Below, in pieces: positions 53,358 to 64,000 of a stretch of DNA of 64,000 nucleotides. The position numbers and the translations under genes are program-made. The stretch is from Ditylenchus dipsaci (Eukaryota; Nematoda; Chromadorea; Rhabditida; Anguinidae). The notes below the pieces were generated by a model. The model was not told the origin of the DNA. It saw only the letters and a program-made list of their open reading frames with translations, and did no database searches. Every line of letters starts with the position of its first letter. Within the stretch, counting starts at the first letter, position 1. Location: NCBI GenBank assembly GCA_004194705.1, contig SADC01000534.1:24931-88930 (forward strand). The letters are read 5' to 3'.

Positions 53358-56300
53358 GGCTATAGGTGATTTACGCCCTCAAAATGCTCATTTACGCCCT
53401 CAAATTTATTGTTTGCGCCCTCGAATTTTGTTTTTATCCAGTGAAATTATTTTGTCTTGCGAGTTCATATTATTTTTTATTTCTTCTTCTGTAAATATAC
53501 CCAGCTGCTTTTAATTCTGAAACTTGTGGTCAAATTTAAAAGGCTCAAATAGAAATGTACCACCAAATGTGAGAATTTGGCCGCCTTTTTTATTTTTTTG
53601 GCCGCCTTTTTAAATTCATAATAAAAAAATAGAATTTCGACGCCTTTTTGAAAAATTGGCCGCCTTTTTTGTTAATTGCTTTTCCTACCAGCAAACCAAC
53701 TATTTTGAGGCATATTTTATGCAGACTACATGAATCTCGGTAGTGAACGCGGTTATTGCACTAATTTTCACTGTTTTCTCAGTGGTTCATGCTGTTTTTT
53801 TCTTAAACTCAGCTGTCTTCTTACGGCACTTATTTTACTTTGATTTTTAGCCTTTTATGTGACTTATTTTCTTGTTTTTTAGGTAATTATAACATATGCA
53901 AGTAAGAAGACCTCAGGGGCTCGAAAAAAGGCGTGTCGCAAGTGTTTGGAACGTTGGATCAGAGCAGGTTTTCAGGTTCACTCGTCAGGTATATTCAACT
54001 TTTTAGCGCAATCTTTACTGCAGCTTGGCAAAGTCGTCAACGTGTGTAGACGTCAATGCACATTTTTTGGTCTATGTGGAAATTATTCACTTTGTCAGGC
54101 TGTATGTGGTTGAGGTATCACTCTCTATGCGCCTTCGTGCTCCAGAACCAAGGCGGTATGGCTAGACCATAGTAACATAACTGCCGGAGCACGTTAACTT
54201 CTATAAAAGAGGCTGCCTAGCGAGAGTGGTTATAAGTCACAATTTATTTTACCAAAATCGTCTTCTGTATTTATATCATTAATTTTCAGGTACAATGAGT
54301 CATTCAGGTAGTGTAAGGATTGTTGCCGTCGTTTGAACGACGTTTTCCAGTCGGGACAATACGTTTCAGATTGAAACGTATTGCGCCTAAAATAAGTCTA
54401 GTTTGAAATAGTTTATTTCAAACGTTGATTTGTCTTGTCCAGAAATACTCGACATGGCGAGCAAGTTTCATAGATCATCATTCTTTTTGCTGGATTTTGA
54501 TTTATGGAGCGTGCTCAATCAAATATGTTCGAGGTTAGTTATTTAAATTCTATTAGTTATTCGTCCAGTCAGTCGACTCTGTCCAGTTCATTTACAGGAC
54601 TACAGTCCGACATTTCTAAATTGAAAGGCCCAAAGAAGGCTCGAGCTGAGACTCAGCTACAAGCTCTCTTGGAAACATTAAGAGTCCAGAATACTCCAGC
54701 TAAGAAAGTTACTATTGAACTTATCGATGACTTCGAAGTTCCAGATATCTATAGTCCAGTTAACAAGGAGTCCTCCGACGGACTTCCTCTTGTAATTCCA
54801 GATAACGTTGGACCGAACACGCAAGTCTCTTCCGAACTGCCTGCAGATGATGCTCCACGGGACTCCCTCCGTATGGTTCCGGTCCTCGCCTCCAGCTCGC
54901 GCTCCCACTTCGCCGGTGAAGACGACACTCCAACTGGTTCTCTATTGGTGCCTGCTATGGGAATATGGGAAGTGGTCCAGTCCAGTCTACAGCCAGCGGT
55001 CTCGTCTTCAGAAATCCGATTCGGCGACTCTCCAGCTTCTTCATCTGCTGCTATGGTGGATATCGATCCAGCCTCTCCAGTCAAGACGGAAGAATCTCCA
55101 GTCTCCAATAGTTCAATCGTATGTTCTGTTATGTCTGGTCCAGTGGACCCTACTCCCATATTGTACCATGGTGCTCCAATAAACATACCAGTTAGTTCTA
55201 CCTTTAAGGACAGAATGTGTCTTCGCTTTACTGTAGCTTATTCACATTAAAGGAATTTTCTCATGGTCAATTATTAGGTCAGAAATCGTCAGTAATCATA
55301 ATCTACCAACTACCTGACTATCACATAGAAAGACCTGATAATTTCAGAAAAAAGTGAGAAAAGTCGTTTAGGCCCTGACTTAATCACCCTGTCTCGAGTC
55401 GAATTTGAAATTGGACAACAAGTTAAAATTTGAAGACGGTGAATATGGAATCGGCCGTGCTGAACACGGATCCGGTGTCAGAATTTGGTTTTTCTCAACA
55501 CAAACGCCAAAAATTGAAATTCCGCGCAATTATCCGTCGCGGAATTATCTGTCGCGGAATTGTCTCCCGCGGAATAGTCGCCGTGCCGATTTGAGGGCGT
55601 AAATGATAAAGGTTAATCATTTTTTCTGTGGCAAATTCACTTTTTTTTTGTAGCAAAAATGTTTTTTTTTGTGGCAAATTTACTTTTTTTTGTAGCAAAA
55701 ATGTTTTTTTGTGGCAAATTTTTTCTGTAGCTAATTCACTTTTTTGTGGCAAATTTAATTTTTTTGTGGCAAATTTATTTTGTAGCAAATTTACTTTTTT
55801 TGTGGAAAATTTACTTTTTTTTTGTGGAAAATTTACTTTTTTTTGTAGCAAATTTATTTTTTTCTGTGGCAAATTTACTCTTTTTTGTAGCAAATACGAT
55901 TTTTGTCTGTAGCACATATACTCGAGTTAGTGTGCTTATTTATTCATCCGAAATTCTCAAAATTGGTATTCCGAGTCTATGAAAGACTTGGACTTCATGA
56001 AAGACAAGTGGATTAATTGCTGGTAAAGCTGCTGGGCTCTAGGTCTAATCTAGCACACACACCTGGCACTCTCTCGGCTGCTTCATTACTCAACAACCTC
56101 TGATGGATAAGTATTAAAATTGTGCAAGCTTACCGAATTCACCGTAAATACAATGCATGATGATAATTCTATTAACCTTAGCCACACTATGCTCCACCAC
56201 TTTGGAAAGAGCAACACTTCAGTCCGTACGTTTTTGGATCTTAACGGGCTTTTTCTTGTGAAGAAAAGAGTGTCGGCCAAAATAGCCGGGTACAAGTGGG

Positions 56301-56687
56301 ATCTTCTGCCAACTGCCTATGATTTTTCAGGAATTTGCAATTTTCGGGTGCTGGACCAAACCGAAATTCACAGTTCACATTTCTTGAAAATCGGTTTCAG
56401 TCTAAAAAGACTGAAAACAATACGCGGGTTAAGTGTATCGACAGATATATATATGTTTCTGAAGTTTTTAGAAATAAATAAGCACACTAACTCAAGTATA
56501 TGTGCTACGGACTAAAATCGGATTTGCTACAAAAAAGAGTAAATTTGCTACAGAAAAAAATAAATTTGCTACAAAAAAAAGTAAATTTGCCACAAAAAAA
56601 AGTAAATTTGCCACAAAATAAATGATTAACCAATGATAAATTCGAGGGCGTAAATGAGTATTTTGAGGGCGCAAATTAATTTTAGCC
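53358..56687 (+). mobile_element. 3.3-kb element with 9-bp duplications, copy 2
   Basis: Copy of 11046-14373 with the same TTCAAGAAT flanks (53349-53357 and 56688-56696). The internal 248-codon frame is kept without indels, in contrast to the frame-broken host exons of copy 2. Confidence 0.65.
54504..55250 (+). CDS. Unrecognised 248-residue protein, copy 2
   Basis: Same frame as 12191-12937, with identical length and start. Full conservation in a copy where host exons are broken is notable, but short divergence time is enough to explain it. Confidence 0.5.
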   Translation: MERAQSNMFEVSYLNSISYSSSQSTLSSSFTGLQSDISKLKGPKKARAETQLQALLETLRVQNTPAKKVTIELIDDFEVPDIYSPVNKESSDGLPLVIPDNVGPNTQVSSELPADDAPRDSLRMVPVLASSSRSHFAGEDDTPTGSLLVPAMGIWEVVQSSLQPAVSSSEIRFGDSPASSSAAMVDIDPASPVKTEESPVSNSSIVCSVMSGPVDPTPILYHGAPINIPVSSTFKDRMCLRFTVAYSH

Positions 56688-59019
56688 TTCAAGAATGGTT
56701 CGGTCATAACATATTATATGTGTTCATTAACTGTTTTTGAGGTTTTAGTTATCTAAATTGTTAGCTGAAAGCTCAAAAAGAATTTGGGTTTTCACCGATC
56801 TGCGGAAGCCCATGACAAAATTTTCTAAAAATGGTGCAATTTTTACGACTCACCCTGTACAGTCAACCCGATATAACGGCCCTCCTAGGAACCGGCCATA
56901 GAAGGCCGTTATATCGAGGGGCTGTTATATTGGAAGGCCGTCATATCGAGTTTTTCTTGACGAAATTGTCATAGGGGGGCGTTATATTGAATTTGTACCC
57001 TTTTTACTGTGGAACAAAACTACTAAACTCCAAATAGAGGGTCTTTATATCGAAGGGGTGGTTATATCGGGGGCCGTTATGTCGAGGGTTGACTGTCCTG
57101 TATTAATTATCCGGCCCCCTCTATTCAAAATCGTGTTGTTAGCATTGTGTTTTGACCTATTTTTCGAAGCTGTTCTTAGGCAAATAAACCGTCATTTTGT
57201 AGTCAGAGAGATGAGCTACAAAAGGAGTAGGAGATTACCTAAGACTGTCCTCGAAGATGGGTCAAAACCGCAATGCCAATGAAATGCCCCTGAATGAGGA
57301 AGGACAGATTTCAGGTTATACGGTAATTTTTCGAACCGCAGAATACGTCTAAGAAGTCAGGATTTTAACTCACAACTTTAAAGTAAAAATCTTTCACCCA
57401 CCTTAATATAACTAGAAGACAGATTTTCTGTAGCCAAATTGGCAGAACAGGAGCAACTGGATGAAGGTGGACTACTTCTTTCGCCATCTTCCTCTCCTTC
57501 CAAATCGTCCTCTTCCATAGAGCTGATCAGGGAAGCGCCGGCTGAACTCAACAGCACTCCACCTTTAGATGGTAGACTGGCAGCTGCATTCTGGTGGACG
57601 TATGGAGGCACTATACTAGCTTCATTTCCTCCTACAACTAGAATAAAACTACTTATTTTTGGAGGACGCAACCGACTCGCCAACGCGAAATACTGGCCAA
57701 CGCCATGACTCGCTAATGCGAAAAACTCGTTAAATCCAATACTCGCCAACGTCAAATCTCGCCAACAAAAAATTCGATTGGGACCGGCAATAGGGGGCTG
57801 TTAAATCGAATTTTTCGTTTGTTGAGTTTTTCTATGGCGAGTTTTGCCGTTGGCCAGATTGGAAGTTGGTTACTCTTTCACGTTGGTGAGTTTTTCGTTG
57901 GCGAGCTGGTTGCGTCCCATTTTCTTGAAAATGTTCACTTGAAAAAATTCGTACCAGGGTAGGCAAACTGACAGCCAGCTACTGAAATTTGCTGATTTTC
58001 TTTGCTGACCCCAGGGGATCCCATCAACAGGGAGGTTTGAGATGGAAGTTTTCTTCCACTCCTGCCTGGACTCCTGTGAGCCGGCCAATTATTGTTTGAT
58101 GGAATCTGAAAAATACACGGTTTTTATGTATAATTTTACCATCTTCCTGAATCAAAATGTAAAAGTAATAAAAAATTTCTTCTTTTAAATTGCTGGCTTT
58201 TAATCAAAAGGTCCAAAGTCAAAAAGTGTCTCAAATCGTGCCTTGTTCTTTTAGAGCCTATTTTACAAGTTTTTCTTTAAGAAAAGAAATCTGCTCACCT
58301 GTTCCCTAGTCTGATTTGCAGGAATTGGATAAGTTATAGGTTGTCCCGTCCTAGACACTCCTGAAACAACATGTCCTTGGGAAAGTGGACTGCTGAGTTG
58401 GGTGGGGTTAAACTAGGTGGATTATTGAATCCTGGAGACACTTCTGATTGCTGGCCAAACGATTCATTGGTGTTTACTCTCAAGTGGCTGGCTGCACTGG
58501 ATGGCAGCGATGGACCTCGCTGCACATTGCTGCGTGCATGTGGTCTGGGTGGAGTGCTTTGCTGTTGGATACTGGAACTTGACACAGCTGGGTAGTTGGG
58601 GCAACTTTCGCGATGGACTAATTCTCTTCTTGTTAGGCTGGACTGAGTAGGGGCATAGGGATGGCTGGTTGAATCAACATGATTGAAAGCATGGGTGGAT
58701 AAAAGGTCAGGCGTGGAACACCACTTAGAACAGCAGATATCTGGGTTGCTGCTTGTGTGCAGGGGAGTCTAAAAATTGTTGGTAAAATTCTATATGAGTT
58801 TCGTTATTGTTTGTTGCATTCTCTTAAAAAAGGGGGGGGGGTGCACATCGAGGAGCGAATATTTTGGACTCTCAGGTTCGATTCCCAGTAGGTGCACACC
58901 CCTCTTTATCCCTTTAATTTACAAGTTTGTAGTCAAAATGATCCTCACACTCTTGGCTATCTAACGAGATTATCAGAGCATGATAACACAACATCTGGAG
59001 CTGATTTACAGGCTAAGAC

Positions 59020-59417
59020 CATAGTTGCACGGGCGCCGGCGCCGGTTCGGCGCCGCATAATTTTTGTCCTGAAGAGGGCGCCGGCGCCGATAATTTTGAT
59101 CAGTCGGCGCTGGCGCCGACTGATCTTTTTTGATGCTTTTTTTCTTTGGTTTTTGATGCTTTTTTTTTCTTTTTTGAAAAATTCAAAATTTTTCTATAAG
59201 AATTTTTATTACTTTTTCAACAGAATAATTTGTTCAACGAGACAAAAATGTGTCCATTAATTAGGTCATTGTCAAATATGTTTAGTGATTTTAATCATTT
59301 TACCGGTTTTACATTTTACCGGCGCCGAACCGGCGCCGGTTCGGCGCCGGTTTGGTGCCGCACAAATTTCAGCCTGAAGAGGGCGCCGGCGCCGATTTTT
59401 TTGGCCGTGAAACTATG
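59020..59417. mobile_element. hAT-type MITE rich in GGCGCC, copy 2
   Basis: Copy of 16708-17106, with GCTAAGAC duplications at 59012-59019 and 59418-59425. Confidence 0.87.
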
Positions 59418-62400
59418 GCTAAGACCTGTTAAATCTACGAAAATCGATCATTGCAAGGGTTTTTCTTTTACTAATTTGATTGATATTTTGTGAATTTTCT
59501 TACAAGTAACATTTTTCAGATACCGAAATGTAGCTAAGATTCTGGGATTTCATTTGAGCTATTATACACAGAGAAAGATAATATGTAGTTAGAGCTGAAA
59601 TTTGAAAAATATCCAATTGTGTCCAATTCCACGGTATTCTACCCAGGACTGTCCAGGAACTTTTCGGTATTATTTTGGAACGGACGTTTTTTTTGCACTT
59701 TTAATTTGCACGATCATTTACAACCTTATACTCAAAATGTAGCCTTGCTTCCATGCGCCATTTTCAGTATATGGTTGTAAATTGCTATGTAGTTAAAATT
59801 GTAAAAACGTCAGTTTCGAAATAATACTAAAATCCTACCCCTCAAAATACTCATGTCTTCCTTGGTCAAACCTTCGATAGCTACCCAACTTTTTTGCAGA
59901 GATTTTGGTGTGAAAATATTCTTATCTGATTCTTCATGGAATTTTTGTTCTAGAAAGTTACTAAACTAGTCGAGGATTAAATAAAATTGGTAGAGATTGA
60001 AGCGATATAAAACTAAGTAAGCATAATTTTGGCTGGTTTTCTTTCATTTGGATGGTCATTTACTTGAAATCCCGAAATAAGGATATTTTCTGAGAGCAAA
60101 ACAGTGCTAAAAAGGCTTGCCATCAATTGCTCGATAGTCTTTGGCCCTAGAAGCCAGTAAACGTACTAAAATATAGAGTAAAAAATAGGTCATGCATCCA
60201 CGGGGATTCGAACCTGGGAGTTCAAAATATTCAGTATCCAAAAGCTCAAAATCGACCTCAAATTTTAAGATTTTTGGCGGTTTGAAAAATAAACCCATAA
60301 AAGAAATACGCAAAAACAAAACAAAAAAGATCACATAAATTCAGGGTTCTTATACGTCCTTTTAAAAAAGATATGTCCTTTTTTAAGGACTCCAAATCTT
60401 TTACGACCAAAATCTTTTTTTGCTATAAAATGGCAATAAACGCTGTATAAAATGACTTTTTTCAAAAGTAGTCAAAATTTCCAAATTCCTTTTTCTGAAA
60501 AAAAATCTTAGAGCCGTGCATAAATCCTAAATTTTTCACTAATTTTCCAAAAAAAAGTTGCAAAATTTGAGCAAAAAAACTTTTCAAAATTTCTGGGATG
60601 TACACTTGTCCGATTTCGTGACCAACCTTTTCATCAGAGTAATTAGCAGTTCGCTGATTTAGATTACTTCCAGGGGTATTTTCCATCCTCGGGTGGTTTG
60701 CTTTGCGCATCAAATGGGATTTTCCCCCATAATTTTTGGAACTGTTTGCTCCATTGAAGTTCGAATTGCTAGCAGGAGGGTAGAACTGTTAGTTCCCAGC
60801 ATGTGAATCTCAGGACTTGATCCTATTGACTGAAATATTTTGAATTTGAAAATCCCTTAATTAGTCCGGGAAGTCATACTTTGTTGGACTTCCTCTCAGC
60901 CAATAGCTGTTTGAGAATTTCGCGTTGCTCCAACTTGAGCCAATCGGCATCTACCTGGCTGGCACCTGCGACAGCTGAAGAGGGAGGGGTTTGAGGCAGG
61001 ACAGGGCAGGCGGTCTACCTACATGATGCTGTCGATGGCTGGCTGTGGGGGGACGGTAGACGGGTGAGACTGCACCAATTCCATTGCTACCCATCAAAGC
61101 GTTTTGGGTGAGGGTGGGAGTTGACACTGAAGGTGGTAGAATGAGTTGGCTGAGGGTGGATGACCGATTGCAGTTTACCGATAGGGTAGCTAGAAATTTA
61201 AAATGTTAATTTTTTGAGGTGATACATTAGACAGACAGGGTGGAGTTAGTTTCATAGGGACGGACTTTCGATATCTCCATACATGGCTGGCAAAAAAAGT
61301 GAAAAAAAAGCCAACGTTTTCTTAGGAATGCAAATCGTAAGCAGATTTTTTTAATCAACAGTTGCTGTGTGAGACACGATCGGTGCGTGGAAGTTTGAAA
61401 CTTCTGTTTACCATTCTACAATGTTTTTAAATAGTTGTTCTTACCGGAAATAGGAGGATGACTAAAGGACTGGACGGAGTGCACCGTCGACTGGCAATTA
61501 TGCAGAGAGTTGACATTGAAGAGGCTGGAAGTGTTGAACCTGTTCACCAGCAAATTAGAGGAAGAAGACAGTGAAGAAGCACAGGGTTGATGGTGATGAC
61601 CAGGGCAACACACTCCATTACCTGTAGAATTGGGGGCATGCCCATGTCAATGCTATTGGTCGTCCTGGTGGAGTGGATCTGAAAATAGGATCGGATCAAT
61701 GAAAGGCAGAAAATTATCAACTATGCTTTCACACTTACATCAGCATTGGAGTGGCGAAATAACATTGGCTGCTGGGCACCAAAAGTCCTGATACCTCCTT
61801 GCAGATTGTTGATGCTACACAAAACATTTTTTACACAGTCTTTATGGTAAAACTAGGTTATGGCGGGAGCTTTGTCACTCAGCTGCAGTTTTTGCAAAAG
61901 TCAAAAATGAGATAAAATTAACAAATATTCTCATTGAAAGATCGGTAAAAATAAAAATATCCTGGTTGGGCTATGCATTCCCTGCGTGTCCATCCCTATT
62001 AAAAATCTCATCAAATAAATACCTCATAGGGACGGACTTTTGCTGGATGGCATCAGTGGTGGCATACCTAAGCTGCCAGTTGAGAACCATGTTGACGTAT
62101 TTGGACATGTCACAGTCTTCCTAAAGGAAGTGATTATTGCACGTCTTTATATAAAAGGAGGGAGGACGCACCAGGGCAAAAACAGCAGAACTGCCATCCA
62201 AACACTTCACAGTCAGATTTCTTTTGAGTGAAGTAATATCCTTTATTTCTGGCCATCTGTAAATACTTGTTTCGTGGCGGTGAGTTACCGTATTTCCTCT
62301 AAAAAGCGCCCCGGGGCGCTTATTTTTCAAACCCTCAAAAATCGAAAAAATTGGAATTCGATTTCGAGATTTTTGCGTGCTCAACCAAAATCCAAAAAGT

Positions 62401-64000
62401 GGAATCGGTAGAGCTCATGGGAGTTAATAAAACGTATCAAACAGCTTTGCAAAAATATTGCTTTTACACTGAGATCCAGACCCTCGAAGTCGAGGGGGGG
62501 CGCTTATTAGAGCGGGGGCGCTTATTAGAGGAAATACGGTAGTTAGAATAGTCAGAAGGAAACAGACTTGTATTTGATGGTGGAGCCATTATAGCGTTTG
62601 ACGAATATTTCTTCAAGGGAGTAGCCAAGCTTGACTTCAGTGCTCTCATCATCCTGCAAATTAAACTCATTTTTGCATTTATTGTAAATGGGTTGAATTA
62701 TACAGTATACCTTGGCTTGGAAACACTCCTCTCCGTAGCCTGAAAACTAGGCTACTTAAAAGGAAGGTGGTAAAGGTGACCACGAGCTCTAAATATGGCC
62801 TAGGGCCCAAATTGTTTGGTACCAAAAAATGAAGAGGGGGATCGAGCTTGCCTTTGCGCTCCAGGCGGCACATGCCTTGAGGCATATACCCATTCGTATT
62901 GACCCGACTTATAGGCTTTAGCATATAACCTAACCAGATTTTCTGGCATGACCGGGCGCCATTGCGGAAAGTCATTATACTGCCCTGCTTGTGTATCTAC
63001 CAAAACTGGCCAATGTAAATTTTTTGACTGCCGATGGGGGCAGCTGTCTCCTGCTCCAAGACACACGCTTGTTACGGATAAAGCCAATTTCTACCTTATA
63101 CCGTATTATTACAAAAAACTAGCCTCTATCATCCCACTACGCTTAACCCCCCCCCTTCCCCGACTTGAGGACATATATCCAGTCCAGAGCAAACAGTTTA
63201 CAAAGCTGTTATGCATTTTCTAAGCTCCAAAAGCTCTAACGATTATGCTTTTTCGATTTTGGTGAAGCACCTAAAAGTCAAAGTCAACCCCAAATTTTCT
63301 GATTTGGGAGTTTCAGAAGAAATATGGTATTAAGTAATCGAAAAAATTAGCTTCTTCGGGGGTTCTGACACCTTCGACAGTGTTGGACATTTTAACTTGG
63401 AGATTTACAGTATAGATTGATTACCTTCACACTGCTGCACATCGACTATGTACAGGAAAGCAGCTGAAACAAAAAATCAGACTGCACCATTATTAATTTC
63501 AATTGCAATCCTTACCATAAGAAGGCTGCATTCCGCTCAGCCTTTCATAAACTGTCAGTATTTTTACCAGGCATTCGTCCAACTGCTGAGAGTTGCGCAC
63601 AAATGCTGAAACGAAATTTATTGATCACATATAAAAAAGTGAAACTGGTGAGACCGGTGCACGGGTCGCACCCCTCCTCGATTTTTCGGAGTACCGAGGT
63701 CACCGAGCTGTGATCTCATAAGTGAGCTTCGGGCTGCCCCAATTAAAAAAGTGCGGGCCAAAGGGAGAATTGGGAGGAGGGTTGCTTAGTTTTCTACTAT
63801 TTTTTGAATTCGCGCCTTTTCAATTTTAGTATTGTTGGCTATTTGGAAAAGGTTCTTAATTTTTTTTGACTTTTAAAAAACCATACGAAGCTTAGGTGTA
63901 AGGTACAAATAGCGCGGATTCGAAAAATTGCACAAAAAGAACCAAACCCCTACGCACCGAGAAATTGTGTCCCCTATACAGTCTGATTTCAGTGGAAAAT

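Larger units (their letters stand above)
44048..63605 (-). pseudogene. Copy-2 version of the PTPN14-like gene, frame-broken
   Basis: The same exon set from 21320 down to 725 recurs here at offsets of 42.3-43.3 kb, with splice sites preserved. The coding frame is interrupted by one-base deletions relative to copy 1: two in the Asn-rich exon (near 44303 and 44461), one near 58381, one near 60779 and one near 61000. All are in short homopolymers. Either this copy is decaying, or it is an allele sequenced at lower quality. The FERM start exons fall beyond 64000. On the minus strand the copy would continue left into 41.0-43.3 kb, where I see no phosphatase-domain exon. Confidence 0.7.
43326..64000 (+). 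repeat. Large direct duplication, copy 2
   Basis: Second copy of 1-21728 in the same orientation. It runs off the right edge of the window, so its right boundary is unknown. It lacks the hAT insertion found at 6560-7556. Indels relative to copy 1 become denser toward 64000 (for example around 63720-63900), which looks like poor consensus at a contig end. Coding frames intact in copy 1 are often broken here. Confidence 0.97.

Overview
This is a eukaryotic, AT-rich, intron-bearing invertebrate-type nuclear sequence. Host genes have many short GT-AG introns (often 50-300 bp), there are no operons or ribosome binding sites, and most of the window is transposon-derived. Two host genes can be named by protein content: a PTPN14/PTPN21 (Pez)-type FERM-domain gene on the minus strand and a divergent presenilin on the plus strand. 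Both are animal genes. The phylum cannot be fixed from the sequence; a small-genome worm-like or other non-vertebrate animal is my inference.

Layout: positions 1-21728 and 43326-64000 are two near-identical copies of one segment in direct orientation (period about 42.3-43.3 kb). The 21.6 kb between them is single-copy and holds a 17-base N gap. Copy 1 carries the 22 recognisable exons of the FERM gene (23106 down to 725, minus), an uninterrupted frame of about 1,009 codons: FERM domain, then a long Ser/Pro/Asn-rich linker, then the short segment that precedes the phosphatase domain in this family. The phosphatase domain itself is not in the window. A 13.8-kb intron (1301-15087) holds most of the mobile elements. 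Copy 2 (43326-64000) has the same exons with many one-base indels that break the frame.

Mobile elements with visible ends: a PIF/Harbinger element (2220-4689; again 45537-48005) with terminal inverted repeats and arrays of a 14-bp palindrome; a hAT element (6560-7556) with an 8-bp target duplication, present only in copy 1 while copy 2 has the clean empty site; a 3.3-kb element with 9-bp flanking duplications (11046-14373; again 53358-56687) carrying an unrecognised 248-codon frame; pogo-like TA-flanked MITEs; several hAT-type MITEs with 7-8-bp duplications; a TA-flanked MITE family with CCGTATTT ends; tRNA-headed SINE-like pieces; and several long foldbacks.

The single-copy centre (about 23.1-43.3 kb) is mostly repeat relics up to the gap at 39110-39126. 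The presenilin-like gene follows (39127-40961), with recognisable GMGD and PALP motifs but several apparent frameshifts. Just before copy 2 is the last exon of an unidentified plus-strand gene (43299-43397) that is also cut by position 1 of the window. I found no CRISPR array and no convincing intact tRNA or rRNA gene.
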